Assembly: GCF_003284925.1 (NCBI RefSeq)
Contig: NZ_QMEX01000005.1
Span: 1 to 64,000 of the forward strand
DNA length: 64,000 nt
Origin: Mycolicibacter senuensis
Lineage (GTDB): Bacteria; Actinomycetota; Actinomycetes; Mycobacteriales; Mycobacteriaceae
Reading direction: 5' to 3'
Part shown: positions 17,113-25,295 of the stretch, piece by piece
How the letters are laid out: each line of letters starts with the position of its first letter
Numbering within the stretch: position 1 is the first letter of the stretch
Position numbers and translations under genes: made by a program
The notes under the pieces: generated by a model
Seen by the model: the letters and a program-made list of their open reading frames with translations, nothing else
Told to the model about the DNA's origin: nothing
Database searches by the model: none

Positions 17113-17814
17113 GTGGGCGGTATGTCGAAAACCGGGACGCTGGTGGCACTGGCGGAGGCTGAGGCCGCCGAAGCCGATGCAGTGGCGGCACAGGCGCGCG
17201 CCCGGGCGATCCGGTTGCAGGAGAAGGCGCAGAACACCGGCGCTGACAAAGACGGCCAACCCCGCGCCGGTATTGCCGAGCCACTCGCCAACGGCGGTCG
17301 GTCTCGATTCGCCCGGGTCCGGGATCATGCGCCCGGCTGGCGACGATTAGCTGCGGTGGCGGTCGTGTTGTGCAGCTGTGCGCTGCTGGCCTTCAGCGCG
17401 TGGATGATCCGCCAACATCAGCACGCGCAGGCCGATCAGCGGCATCGCGCTGAGTTCGTCGCCGCCGCGCGCCAGGTCGTCGTTACCTTGATGTCGATCG
17501 ACTACAACGATGCCGAAGGCAGCGTGCAGCGTATCGTCGACAACTCCACAGGACCCTTCCGTACCGAATTTCAAGGCGCCGCTGATGATTTCATCAAGGT
17601 CTCCAAGGACGCGAAGGTGACCACCAAGGCCACGGTGAACGCCGCCGCCGTCGAGTCGATGACGCCCGATGCCGCGGTGGTGCTGGTGGCCGCATCCTCG
17701 ACCGTGACCAACGCGGCAGGCGCACAGGAGGCTCCGCGACGCTGGCGGCTCACGGTCGACCTGCAGCGTGAAGGAGATCAGATCAAGATGTCGAAGGTGG
17801 AGTTCGTGCCGTGA
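17113..17814 (+). CDS. mce-associated membrane protein
   Basis: This 233-residue protein has an Ala/Glu/Arg-rich cytoplasmic N-terminus (coiled-coil-like, about residues 8-40), one membrane helix (about 80-100, LAAVAVVLCSCALLAFSAW) and an extracytoplasmic domain with TLMSIDYNDAEGSVQRI, FRTEF and WRLTVDLQREG. This is the pattern of Mas proteins that follow mce operons and are thought to assist the importer. The GTG at 17113 has AAGGGA 5 bases upstream; ATG 17122 is the alternative. It overlaps the next gene by four bases. Confidence 0.85.
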   Translation: MGGMSKTGTLVALAEAEAAEADAVAAQARARAIRLQEKAQNTGADKDGQPRAGIAEPLANGGRSRFARVRDHAPGWRRLAAVAVVLCSCALLAFSAWMIRQHQHAQADQRHRAEFVAAARQVVVTLMSIDYNDAEGSVQRIVDNSTGPFRTEFQGAADDFIKVSKDAKVTTKATVNAAAVESMTPDAAVVLVAASSTVTNAAGAQEAPRRWRLTVDLQREGDQIKMSKVEFVP

Positions 17815-18410
17815 CGGTGAACGAGACAGTCGATCCCGCGGTCACCGGAAGCGCCGACCCGCCGGCCGACCCCGCCGGCGATCCGGTCGCGGCCCCCGGG
17901 CTGGCGGCCCGAACCAAGACCGCGCTCTCCGCGCGGCGAAAGACGTTGGCTCTCGCGGCACTCTTGTCGGCGACGACGGTGTCGGCGGGCGTGCTCTACG
18001 CTGGCGTCCACCGTTTCGATCGGCAGTCGGATGTCGCTGCCGCCCAAAGCGCCGTCGAGGCGGCATCGTCGGGGACGGTGGCGTTGCTGTCCTACGCGCC
18101 CGAAACCCTCGATCGCGACCTGGACAGGGCGCGGACCCTGATGACCGGCGGCTTCTCGACCTACTATGGAAAGTTCAGCAACGACGTGGTCGCTCCGGCC
18201 GTGCGGACCAAGGGCATCAAGGCATCTGCTCAGGTGCTGAATGCGGCCCTGATGGAAATCCGGTCGAAGGACGCGAAGGTGCTGGTGTTCCTCAATCAGG
18301 AGACCGTCAGCCGGGACCGGCCCGAGCCCGCACGCACCGCCAGCAGTGTGGTGGTCAGCCTCACCAGGACCGACAACGAATGGCGGATATCGGCGCTCGA
18401 CCCGGTGTAG
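17811..18410 (+). CDS. mce-associated membrane protein
   Basis: This 199-residue protein starts at a GTG overlapping the previous stop (GTGA). It has an Ala/Pro-rich N-terminus, one membrane helix (about 46-64) and a domain with VALLSYAPETLDRDLDRA, then FSTYYGKFSNDVVAPA and NEWRISALDPV. This matches the Mas/VirB8-like domain common downstream of mceF. With the gene before it, it makes the usual pair of mce-associated proteins and ends the mce transcript; the next gene is convergent, one base away. Confidence 0.86.
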   Translation: MTVNETVDPAVTGSADPPADPAGDPVAAPGLAARTKTALSARRKTLALAALLSATTVSAGVLYAGVHRFDRQSDVAAAQSAVEAASSGTVALLSYAPETLDRDLDRARTLMTGGFSTYYGKFSNDVVAPAVRTKGIKASAQVLNAALMEIRSKDAKVLVFLNQETVSRDRPEPARTASSVVVSLTRTDNEWRISALDPV

Positions 18411-18411
18411 C

Positions 18412-19023
18412 TCAGGCGCTACTTCTGGGCCTGATGAAGACCCCTTCCGCCTGCACGGTGACTACCCCGTGCGCGTCGAGGATGCGACCGGCCGCGAAGG
18501 TCTTTCCACGGTCCTCGCGGTCTATCCAGGCCTCGGCCCGCAACCGGCCCAGTGGTGTGGGCGCTACATAGCGAAGGGTCAGTGTGCCGGTGAAGGCCGG
18601 CTGTCCGGGCCGATGGGCGGTCGCACCCAGCACGTGGTCGAGGACCAGCGCGCACATGCCACCGTGTACCTGTCCTGGCGGGCCTTCGTAGGCCGCGCCG
18701 AGAACCAGATCCGTGGCAACTCCGCCGGTGTCGTCGTATTGAATGATCAGCGGGGGAGCGATCGCATTGCGCAGCCCCATGGCCACGTTGCCCCACGGCA
18801 GGTAGCGTCCATCGCCGGTGCTGGGAACACCGAAAGGCTTCGGGTCCAGCCGGGCCCCGAGCAGTTCGGTGGCTTCCTCGATCAGCGCGTGTGCCCGGCG
18901 GGCGTCGGCCTCATCGGCGCCGCTACGGATTGTGACGTCGATGAGTTCACGCAACGACTGCGTCAACGGACCGAAGACGGCCTCGCCGAGCTGCACTTCG
19001 GCCGGGCTGAATTCACGGCTCAC
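18412..19023 (-). CDS. PaaI-type hotdog acyl-CoA thioesterase
   Basis: This 203-residue protein carries a hotdog-fold thioesterase core: GPPGQVHGGMCALVLDHVLG (134-153) matches the PaaI-family site with the conserved His-Gly-Gly, followed by TGTLTLRYVAPTPLG. It should hydrolyse acyl-CoA thioesters in the cytosol. The first 80 residues are an extra helical region. The GTG start overlaps the stop of the flavoprotein gene 19020-20567 by four bases, so thioesterase, flavoprotein and flavin reductase form one operon. A role in releasing CoA from steroid-derived intermediates is inferred from context only. Confidence 0.85.
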   Translation of the reverse strand: MSREFSPAEVQLGEAVFGPLTQSLRELIDVTIRSGADEADARRAHALIEEATELLGARLDPKPFGVPSTGDGRYLPWGNVAMGLRNAIAPPLIIQYDDTGGVATDLVLGAAYEGPPGQVHGGMCALVLDHVLGATAHRPGQPAFTGTLTLRYVAPTPLGRLRAEAWIDREDRGKTFAAGRILDAHGVVTVQAEGVFIRPRSSA

Positions 19024-20567
19024 TCGCTGATCTCCGCCGCGGCCATGTCGAGTGCGGCGAAATGGCTGAACAACATGGATGCTCCGATCGGGTTGCCGCC
19101 ACCCGGGTAGGTGGTTCCGCTGACGGCCGCCATGGTATTCCCGGCTGCGTAAAGCCCCGGAATCGGGGAACCGTCGGCGGCGAGCACCCGGGCGTGGGGG
19201 TCGGTTCGCAGCCCGCCTTTGGTGCCCAGATCCGAAAGACCGAAGGCGGCAGCGTGATACGGCGGCGTGTCAATGGGAACCAGCGGGGAGGCGCCGTCGG
19301 TGAACATCCGGTCGTAGGCCTCGTTCCCTCGGCCGAAGTCTTCGTCGGTGCCCAGGGACGCAAACGTGTTGAAACGGTCGATCGTCGCGCTCAGATTGCC
19401 TTCCGGTACTCCGATGGCGGCGGCGAGATCGGCGAGGGTGTCTGCGGTGTGCCACAACCCGGCCGTGCGGTACTCGGCGGCGTCGACCATTGATACGTTG
19501 GTGGCGCCCACCGGGGGGATATCGCCGCTGCGGTTGTCATAGACCATCCAGAACGGCAGCGTTGCGTCACCGGCGTCGACCTGGCGGAGCACGTCGCGGC
19601 CGAGCCGGTCGTAGGGGGCCGACTCGTTGACGAATCGGCGGCCGTTCTGGTCGACGAAGATGCCGCCGGTGAACCACAGGGCGAAAGCCGCCCGCCCGTC
19701 CGGGTGAACCATCCCGGGTGACCACCAGGCCTGATCCATCAGATCGACGGCCGCACCGATCGCCATGGCTGCCCGGTGAGCGAGTCCGACGTTGCCGGGA
19801 GCGCCCATCGTGTCGGTGGCGCGACCGGGCACACCGTACTGCGCGCGCATCGCCGCGTTCTGCTCGAAGCCACCCGCGGCGAGTAGCACGCCGGACCGAG
19901 CCCGTACCCGTGTCGGGGCGCCGTCGCGTTCGACCACCGCGCCGATCACCCGGCCGTTGTCGACGATCAGCTCGGTCAGCGGAGCGTTGCGCCAGCAGAA
20001 GGCGTTCGGAAGTTTGTCGAGTGCCGCCAGGAACCGGCCCACCAGGGCACGACCGCCGGTCAGGACATCGGGTGCCGGTGAACCGAGGCGTTCGGTGTCC
20101 AGCGGTCCGCGTACCAAGCCGCGGTAGCGTCCGAGCCGTTCGTCAGGCAGCGGCACCGGGACGGTGTGGCGGTAGCCGTCGTTGCGGGCACCGGGGACCG
20201 AGCCGTAGTAGTCCGGCCAGGGATAGGGCGCGAACTCGAATCCCGGGTCCTTCTCCAGGTATTCGATGAACCCGGCGCCGCCGCGGACGTAGGCGTCTTG
20301 GAGGTCGCGCGGCGTTCGGTCGCCGACGACCGCGTGAAAGTACCGCAGAGCGGCGTCGATCGTGTCGTCGCAGCCGGCACGTTGCAGGGCGGGATTGCAC
20401 GGGTACCAGACTCCGCCCCCGCCCGAATATGCGGTGGTTCCGCCGAAGTAATCGGTGGCTTCGATCAGTAGCACCGAAAGGCCTTCACGCGCAGCGGTAT
20501 AAGCCCCGGCGATGCCGCCACCCGAGCCGGCGACGATCACATCGAAGTCGGTGTCGAAGTCAGGCAT
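19020..20567 (-). CDS. KstD-like FAD-dependent 3-ketosteroid dehydrogenase
   Basis: This 515-residue flavoprotein has the FAD-binding start VIVAGSGGGIAGAYTA, GGTTAYSGGGGVWYP, and the C-terminal GLYAAGNTMA with TYPGGGNPIG, where Tyr487 sits at the KstD active-site position. The family (3-ketosteroid-delta-1-dehydrogenases and relatives) introduces a double bond in ring A of 3-keto steroids. Length is typical (510-565). FSDLG-type and LSDLGTKGGLRTD motifs precede the C-terminus. It overlaps the flavin reductase gene upstream by 8 bases. Whether it acts on a steroid or another 3-keto compound cannot be told from sequence alone. Confidence 0.85.
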   Translation of the reverse strand: MPDFDTDFDVIVAGSGGGIAGAYTAAREGLSVLLIEATDYFGGTTAYSGGGGVWYPCNPALQRAGCDDTIDAALRYFHAVVGDRTPRDLQDAYVRGGAGFIEYLEKDPGFEFAPYPWPDYYGSVPGARNDGYRHTVPVPLPDERLGRYRGLVRGPLDTERLGSPAPDVLTGGRALVGRFLAALDKLPNAFCWRNAPLTELIVDNGRVIGAVVERDGAPTRVRARSGVLLAAGGFEQNAAMRAQYGVPGRATDTMGAPGNVGLAHRAAMAIGAAVDLMDQAWWSPGMVHPDGRAAFALWFTGGIFVDQNGRRFVNESAPYDRLGRDVLRQVDAGDATLPFWMVYDNRSGDIPPVGATNVSMVDAAEYRTAGLWHTADTLADLAAAIGVPEGNLSATIDRFNTFASLGTDEDFGRGNEAYDRMFTDGASPLVPIDTPPYHAAAFGLSDLGTKGGLRTDPHARVLAADGSPIPGLYAAGNTMAAVSGTTYPGGGNPIGASMLFSHFAALDMAAAEISE

Positions 20568-21087
20568 GGCGGTCCCCGTCGAATCCGCCGTACCCGCCCC
20601 GATAGAACAACAGCGGGCGCCGTTCCTCGTGGGCCTGCAGACCGGTTACCCGCGCCACCACGATCGTGTGGTCGCCGGCTGCATGCTCGAATTCCACCTC
20701 GGCCTCGATCGACGCCAGCGTGCCCTCCAGTGCCGGCGCCCCGTTGACGCCCGGCAACCATCCCAGCCCGGCGAACTTGTCTGCTCCGCGGGCGGCGAAC
20801 TGGGCGCACACGTCCTGTTGCCGCTCGGATAGGACGTTGACACACAGTGTGCCGACCTGCCGGATCCGGGGCCAGCTGGTTGAGGTGGTGGCCGGGCAGA
20901 ACGAGATGTAGGGCGGGTCCAGCGACACCGAGGTCACCGATTGGCAGGTGAAGCCGAGCGGGCGCTGCCCGTCATGGGCGGTGATGACGGCTACCCCGGT
21001 GCAGAAGTGACCGAGGACGCGACGCATCTCCGGGGGGAGCGGGGTGCGCAGTTGACCAGACTGGGTTCCGGTAACGGCGTCGGGCAT
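20560..21087 (-). CDS. flavin reductase (HsaB-like)
   Basis: This 175-residue protein is of the flavin reductase-like (RutF/HpaC/HsaB) family: MRRVLGHFCTGVAVIT near the N-terminus, GFTCQSVTSVSLDPP, then LCVNVLSERQQ and FAGLGW. It would supply reduced flavin to a two-component monooxygenase; the HsaA homologue at 47331-48512 is the natural partner although 26 kb away. I chose the ATG at 21087 with GAGGAGAG just upstream. Its stop overlaps the KstD-like gene by 8 bases. HsaB itself is the best guess but other reductases of the family would look the same. Confidence 0.83.
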   Translation of the reverse strand: MPDAVTGTQSGQLRTPLPPEMRRVLGHFCTGVAVITAHDGQRPLGFTCQSVTSVSLDPPYISFCPATTSTSWPRIRQVGTLCVNVLSERQQDVCAQFAARGADKFAGLGWLPGVNGAPALEGTLASIEAEVEFEHAAGDHTIVVARVTGLQAHEERRPLLFYRGGYGGFDGDRHA

Positions 21088-21204
21088 GTCTCTCCTCGCG
21101 CTCGCAGGTATCACTGCTTGTCACCTTCGGACCCGGAAGCTGTCGACGCAACGCAGGTTCCCGATCAGCGGTAGTCGTAGTCTTTCTCGGCTGCCGGAGA
21201 TTGT

Positions 21205-21210
21205 TAGCCT
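21205..21210 (+). promoter_or_regulatory. -10 element of a leaderless promoter for padR
   Basis: TAGCCT ends 6 bases before the GTG start at 21217. There is no ribosome-binding site, so the regulator is probably made from a leaderless mRNA. Confidence 0.55.
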
Positions 21211-21216
21211 TGTTCA

Positions 21217-21885
21217 GTGACCGAAGCCACCGATAATGTTCCCGACGGGTTGAGTGTGTCACCCACTGGATGGGCGTTGCTGGGGATGCTGTCGGGCGGG
21301 GACGAGCTGTCCGGTTACGACATCAAGAAGTGGTTCAACTGGACCATCCGGTTTTTTTACTCCAGTCCGGCCTACAGTCAGATCTATTCGGAGTTGAAGC
21401 GGCTCGAAAAGCACAGTCTGGTCACGTCGCGCGTCGATGCCGGTGTGCGCAGTCGCCGGATGTATAAGATCACCGAGCTGGGCCTGACCGCGGTGAGGCG
21501 GTGGGCCAACGATGAGCCGGTCGAAGCCCCCACGCTCAAACACAACCCGTTGCTACGGGTTATTTTCGGTCATCTGATGAACCCCGGTCGGCTGCGGGAA
21601 GTCCTCTCAGCCCACGTCGCTCACGTCGAGCAGATGAATCGTGCCGCGGCGACCGATGCCCGGTTGGCTGGGGAGGAACCGGCCTGGGCTTTTGCGCGAT
21701 TGGCGCTGAGGTGGTCAGAGGACTACTACGCGGCCGAACGCGAGCTGGCACTGCGGATGATCAAAGATTTGGACGAGGTCGAGGAGACATTCGCCAAAGG
21801 CACCGAAGACGGCACCAAGTTCCCGGTGCGCGACTACTGGTATGAGGTCGAACGCCGTGCTGCCGAGGAAGACGACCAGGCATAA
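21217..21885 (+). CDS. PadR-family transcriptional regulator
   Basis: This 222-residue protein has the PadR winged helix: SPTGWALLGMLSGGDELSGYDIKKW (split by the first turn), YSQIYSELKRLEKHSLV and the wing RRMYKITELG, about residues 14-85. The C-terminal half is the Vir_act_alpha_C-type helical dimerisation region. It sits between two divergently arranged KstD-like operons and next to kshA, so it probably represses them, as a PadR protein is reported to do at the C-19+ steroid locus of M. smegmatis (recalled, not checked). The 18-base repeats at 23626 and 30383 are candidate sites. The GTG start follows a leaderless-type TAGCCT. Confidence 0.88.
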   Translation: MTEATDNVPDGLSVSPTGWALLGMLSGGDELSGYDIKKWFNWTIRFFYSSPAYSQIYSELKRLEKHSLVTSRVDAGVRSRRMYKITELGLTAVRRWANDEPVEAPTLKHNPLLRVIFGHLMNPGRLREVLSAHVAHVEQMNRAAATDARLAGEEPAWAFARLALRWSEDYYAAERELALRMIKDLDEVEETFAKGTEDGTKFPVRDYWYEVERRAAEEDDQA

Positions 21886-21901
21886 CCCGCCTGGAGTCGG
21901 C

Positions 21902-23581
21902 TCACTCGAGCTTGCCGGCCGCGTGCAGCGCCGCGATGTAGCCGAATACCAGACCCTGCCCGATGGTGGCGCCGGCGCCGGGATAGCTCGCGCCGAAAGC
22001 ATTGGCAGCGGTGTTACCGATCGCGTAGAGACCCTTGATCACCGAACCGTCCTCGCGCAGTACCCGACCGCGGACATCGGCGCGAAGGCCACCGCAGGTA
22101 CCCAAGTCGCTGAGTACAACCTTCACCGCGTAGAACGGCCCGCCCTCGAGAGGCCGCAGGTTGGGATTGGGGCTGATGGTCGGATCCCCGTAGTAGCGGT
22201 CGTATGCGCTCACGCCGCGATTGAAGTCGGCGTCCACACCGGCGCGAGACATCGCGTTGAAGCGATCCATGGTGGCGACGAACACGAGCGGGTCGACGCC
22301 GATGGCGGTCGCCAGCGACGGCAGATCATCGGCGCGGTGCGCAATACCCGCGTCGTACCACGCCTTGGGTATCGGCATGCGTGGGAACAGTTCTGCGGCA
22401 AGAAGGTAGCTGTTGCGGTACTTCTGATCGAAGACCATCCACATGACCTCGACCGGATTTCCGGCCTGCTCGCGTTCGAGCATCTTCTGGCCGAAGGACA
22501 TGTAGTCGATGGCTTCGTTGACAAAGCGTTGGCCGGTCTGGTCCACCAGCAGGCAGCCGGGCAGCGACCGCTCGGCGAGCATGACCGTCGGCTCAGCCCC
22601 GGGCAGGGGCGCAAAGGCGGGAAACCACCACGCCTGGTCCATCAGCGCGATGCCGGCCCCGCACGAGTCCTGGGCCAGACGGATGGCATCGCCGGTGTTG
22701 CCCTCGGCGCCGAGGCTGACGTGTTCACCGAGCCGTTCGGACTGAAATTTGTGCCGCCAACTCATCAGGTGGTCGAAGCCACCTGCGGCCAGCACGACAC
22801 CGCGCCGGGCGGTGACCGAGACCTGCGCGCCGTCATGATCCACGACCGCCCCGGTGACCCGGTCGCCGTCGACGATCAGGGATGAAACCGGTGAGTCGGT
22901 CCACACCGGGATGCCGGCGCGCAGGACTCCGGCGTACATTCCCGCTGCCAGCGCCTGACCGCCTGCGGCGTAGCGCCGACGCAACAGCAGTCCGCCGATG
23001 CCTTGGAAGGCACGCAACATGATGCGGGGCACCGCTTTCAGCGGCATCCTCGCCATGAGGTTGAGCCATCGATAATCTGCCCCGGTCACCGGCATGGGAA
23101 ACGAGGACTTCATCACGCCGGGACGCAGCCGCGCCAACTCCGGGCCGAGCATCGCGGTGTTGAACGGACGGCATTCGCAGGTACGGCCGGCTGCGCTGCC
23201 TCCGGGGCGTTCCGGATGGTAGTCCGAATAGCCCTTGGCCCATTGGAATTTCATCGGTGTGGTACGCCGCAACATCTCCACTGTCGCCGCACCGTGATCG
23301 AGGTAGGCGTGCGCGCGATCGTGTGGGGCGGCGTCACCGACGACTGCGTCCAGATAGGCGCGCGCTGCGGTGGGTGTGTCACTCGAGCCTGCTGAGGCAA
23401 GTATCGGGTTGGCCGGCATCCAGAACGCCCCGCCCGAGCGTGCGGTGGAGCCTCCGACGTAGCCGGTCTTCTCCACGATCAGCGTCGACAGGCCCACTTC
23501 CTGGGCGGCCAGCGCGGCCGCCATCCCGGTTCCAGAGCCGACGACGAGGAGATCGACGGTGATGTTGTGGGGATCGGTCAC
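21902..23581 (-). CDS. kstD: 3-ketosteroid-delta-1-dehydrogenase
   Basis: This 559-residue flavoprotein begins DLLVVGSGTGMAAALAA (FAD site) and has GGSTARSGGAFWMP, AWWFPAFAP, VVLSDLGTCGGLRAD and the end GLYAIGNTAANAFG with SYPGAGATIG; Tyr533 corresponds to the proton-abstracting C-terminal tyrosine of KstD enzymes. It desaturates C1-C2 of 3-keto-4-ene steroids, one of two reactions that open ring B with KshAB. Length fits KstD (about 560). It starts at a GTG and is divergent from kshA; the 126-base space contains one copy of the shared 18-base repeat. The exact KstD isoform cannot be given. Confidence 0.87.
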   Translation of the reverse strand: MTDPHNITVDLLVVGSGTGMAAALAAQEVGLSTLIVEKTGYVGGSTARSGGAFWMPANPILASAGSSDTPTAARAYLDAVVGDAAPHDRAHAYLDHGAATVEMLRRTTPMKFQWAKGYSDYHPERPGGSAAGRTCECRPFNTAMLGPELARLRPGVMKSSFPMPVTGADYRWLNLMARMPLKAVPRIMLRAFQGIGGLLLRRRYAAGGQALAAGMYAGVLRAGIPVWTDSPVSSLIVDGDRVTGAVVDHDGAQVSVTARRGVVLAAGGFDHLMSWRHKFQSERLGEHVSLGAEGNTGDAIRLAQDSCGAGIALMDQAWWFPAFAPLPGAEPTVMLAERSLPGCLLVDQTGQRFVNEAIDYMSFGQKMLEREQAGNPVEVMWMVFDQKYRNSYLLAAELFPRMPIPKAWYDAGIAHRADDLPSLATAIGVDPLVFVATMDRFNAMSRAGVDADFNRGVSAYDRYYGDPTISPNPNLRPLEGGPFYAVKVVLSDLGTCGGLRADVRGRVLREDGSVIKGLYAIGNTAANAFGASYPGAGATIGQGLVFGYIAALHAAGKLE

Positions 23582-23625
23582 CGGCCGATTCTGGGGCCGA
23601 TGGTCACAACATGGCTCCCCCGTGC

Positions 23626-23643
23626 CCGGTCAGTGGAACACCG
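23626..23643 (+). repeat. 18-base repeat, copy 1 (candidate operator)
   Basis: The 18 bases CCGGTCAGTGGAACACCG occur here and again at 30383-30400, both in noncoding DNA upstream of catabolic genes. Here the site lies between the divergent kstD (start 23581) and kshA (start 23717), and its ends form CCCGGT/ACCGGG arms. A regulator site is the likeliest reading. Confidence 0.5.
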
Positions 23644-23716
23644 GGCTGATCGACCAGTGTGGCGGTGTTACAACAGCAAGGGTTCCCACCAGCGATGAAC
23701 AGCGAGGATGTCCGAA

Positions 23717-24892
23717 ATGACAGCGTTAGAGCCCGATTGCCTCGGAGAGGTTCGCCAGATCGAGGCGCAGGCCGCACCGACTCGCTTTGCGCGCGGCTGG
23801 CATTGCCTCGGGCTGACCCGCGACCTTGGCGACGGAAAACCGCACGCCGTCACCGCGTTCGGCGGCAAGTTGGTGGTTTTCCGCGGGGCGGACGGAAAGC
23901 TCAATGTTCTCGACGCCTACTGCCGACACATGGGCGGCGACCTATCGGACGGCGAGGTCAAGGGCAACGAGATCGCCTGCCCGTTCCACGACTGGCGTTG
24001 GGGCGGCGACGGCAGATGCAAGAAGATTCCCTACAGCCGGCGGGTTCCCAAGCTGGCCCGCACCACCGCGTGGCCGACCATGGAGCAAGACGGCATGCTG
24101 TTCGTCTGGAACGACCCGGAGAAGAAGGCTCCCCCAGCCGACGTGACGATTCCGCGCATCGAAGGGGTCGGAGGCCAACAGTGGACCGATTGGCATTGGT
24201 ACACCACGATTGTCAACACCAACTGCCGCGAGATCATCGACAACATCGTCGACATGGCGCACTTCTTCTACATTCACGGCGGGCTCCCCACCAGCTTCAA
24301 GAATGTGTTCGAGGGCCACGTCGCCACGCAGTACTACCAGAGCGAGGCGCGACCCGACCTTGGCTCCGGTGAGGGAGCCGCGATTCTGGGAACGACGTCG
24401 GTGGCCTCCTACTACGGGCCTTCGTTCATGATCGACGATCTGACTTACCACTACGAACACGGCGATCAACGCACGGTTCTGCTCAACTGTCACTACCCGA
24501 TCGATGCGAATTCCTTTGTTCTGCAATACGGGATCACGGTAGAGAAATCGGAGACGCTGCCGGAAGACGCCGCGATGCAGATGGCGGTCGCGCTCGGCGA
24601 CTTCGTGAAGATGGGCTTCGAGCAGGATGTGGCCATCTGGCGCCGTAAGGCGCGGATCGACAACCCGCTGCTGTGCGAAGAGGACGGTCCGGTCTACCAG
24701 GTACGCCGATGGTACGAACAGTTCTACGTCGACGTCGATGACGTCACGCCCGATATGGTGGATCGCTTCGAGTTCGAGATCGACACCACCCGTCCCCGCG
24801 AGGCGTGGATGGCCGAAGTCGAGGACAACCTCGCCAACAACCGGCTACCGCGATTGGTGGGCCTGACCAAACACGTTGATGCGTCCGGATAA
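23717..24892 (+). CDS. kshA: 3-ketosteroid 9-alpha-hydroxylase, oxygenase component KshA
   Basis: This 391-residue Rieske oxygenase has Cys69-x-His71 and Cys88-x2-His91 for the 2Fe-2S cluster, then mononuclear iron ligands His182 and His187 in NIVDMAHFFYIH and Asp304 in GFEQDVAIW. These positions agree with KshA of M. tuberculosis. It hydroxylates C9 of 3-keto-1,4-diene steroids, which opens ring B. The reductase KshB is probably the gene at 48584-49654. ATG 23717 is chosen because GAGG lies 9 bases upstream; the ATG at 23708 directly abuts that site. A small CxxC protein follows. Confidence 0.93.
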   Translation: MTALEPDCLGEVRQIEAQAAPTRFARGWHCLGLTRDLGDGKPHAVTAFGGKLVVFRGADGKLNVLDAYCRHMGGDLSDGEVKGNEIACPFHDWRWGGDGRCKKIPYSRRVPKLARTTAWPTMEQDGMLFVWNDPEKKAPPADVTIPRIEGVGGQQWTDWHWYTTIVNTNCREIIDNIVDMAHFFYIHGGLPTSFKNVFEGHVATQYYQSEARPDLGSGEGAAILGTTSVASYYGPSFMIDDLTYHYEHGDQRTVLLNCHYPIDANSFVLQYGITVEKSETLPEDAAMQMAVALGDFVKMGFEQDVAIWRRKARIDNPLLCEEDGPVYQVRRWYEQFYVDVDDVTPDMVDRFEFEIDTTRPREAWMAEVEDNLANNRLPRLVGLTKHVDASG

Positions 24893-25160
24893 TCGGCTCA
24901 ACGACGCACCGATGACGCCGGTGACCTGCGGGTCGTGCGGCGCCGAGGTGCTGGCTCGCAAGAGCAGCTGGGAACAGACCAGCGTGCAATGGAATGGCGC
25001 GGCCATCGGCCGGTGCCAGGAGCGCCCGAGGGCGGACGCACCTCGATCGGTCGACGGTGCGGCCCCGCGGCCAGGTATGTTCCTGACCTGCTCGCAATTG
25101 CGCGCTTCGATCGAGGCCGCTGTCGACGCGGGTTCGTTGCCGGTGCTCGACGACCTCTGA
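24879..25160 (+). CDS. small CxxC protein downstream of kshA
   Basis: This 93-residue frame overlaps the kshA end by 14 bases. It has TCGSCGAEV near residue 16-24 and later FLTCSQLRASIE, with a central ARKSSWEQTSVQW segment. The CxxC pair and later Cys suggest a metal- or Fe-S-binding small protein, perhaps ferredoxin-like, but there are too few cysteines to define a cluster type. I recall similar small proteins next to oxygenase genes in mycobacteria. No good ribosome-binding site is seen; an ATG at 24912 is the alternative start. Confidence 0.6.
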   Translation: MRPDNRLNDAPMTPVTCGSCGAEVLARKSSWEQTSVQWNGAAIGRCQERPRADAPRSVDGAAPRPGMFLTCSQLRASIEAAVDAGSLPVLDDL

Positions 25161-25178
25161 CCGCGCCCTAGACGGTAT

Positions 25179-25295
25179 GGGTGACCGTCGGCGTTGAGTT
25201 GGGGGTTGCGGGCCGGGGCCCCACTCACCCATGTTCGTGGGTTACCGAGTAGGGAGTCGCCTGCTCGGTCTATCCGACAGTGGTGGGAGGCCCCG
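25179..25295 (+). ncRNA. candidate IS110 bridge RNA / structured leader
   Basis: The leader before the transposase can fold into at least two stems: GGGTGA (25179-25184) with TCACCC (25225-25230), or the nested GAGT-GGGG/CCCC-ACTC pairing; and ACCGAG-t-AGG with CCT-g-CTCGGT (25244-25269), which has a symmetrical internal mismatch and a six-base loop. In IS110 relatives such as IS621 the 5' noncoding end encodes a bridge RNA with such internal loops that pair with target and donor DNA. Folding by eye only; the RNA ends are unknown. Confidence 0.4.

Noticed and set aside
20560-21087. Naming the flavin reductase hsaB outright
   Set aside because: It is 26 kb from the hsaA homologue and in an operon with a KstD-like gene; many flavin reductases share these motifs, so no symbol was given.
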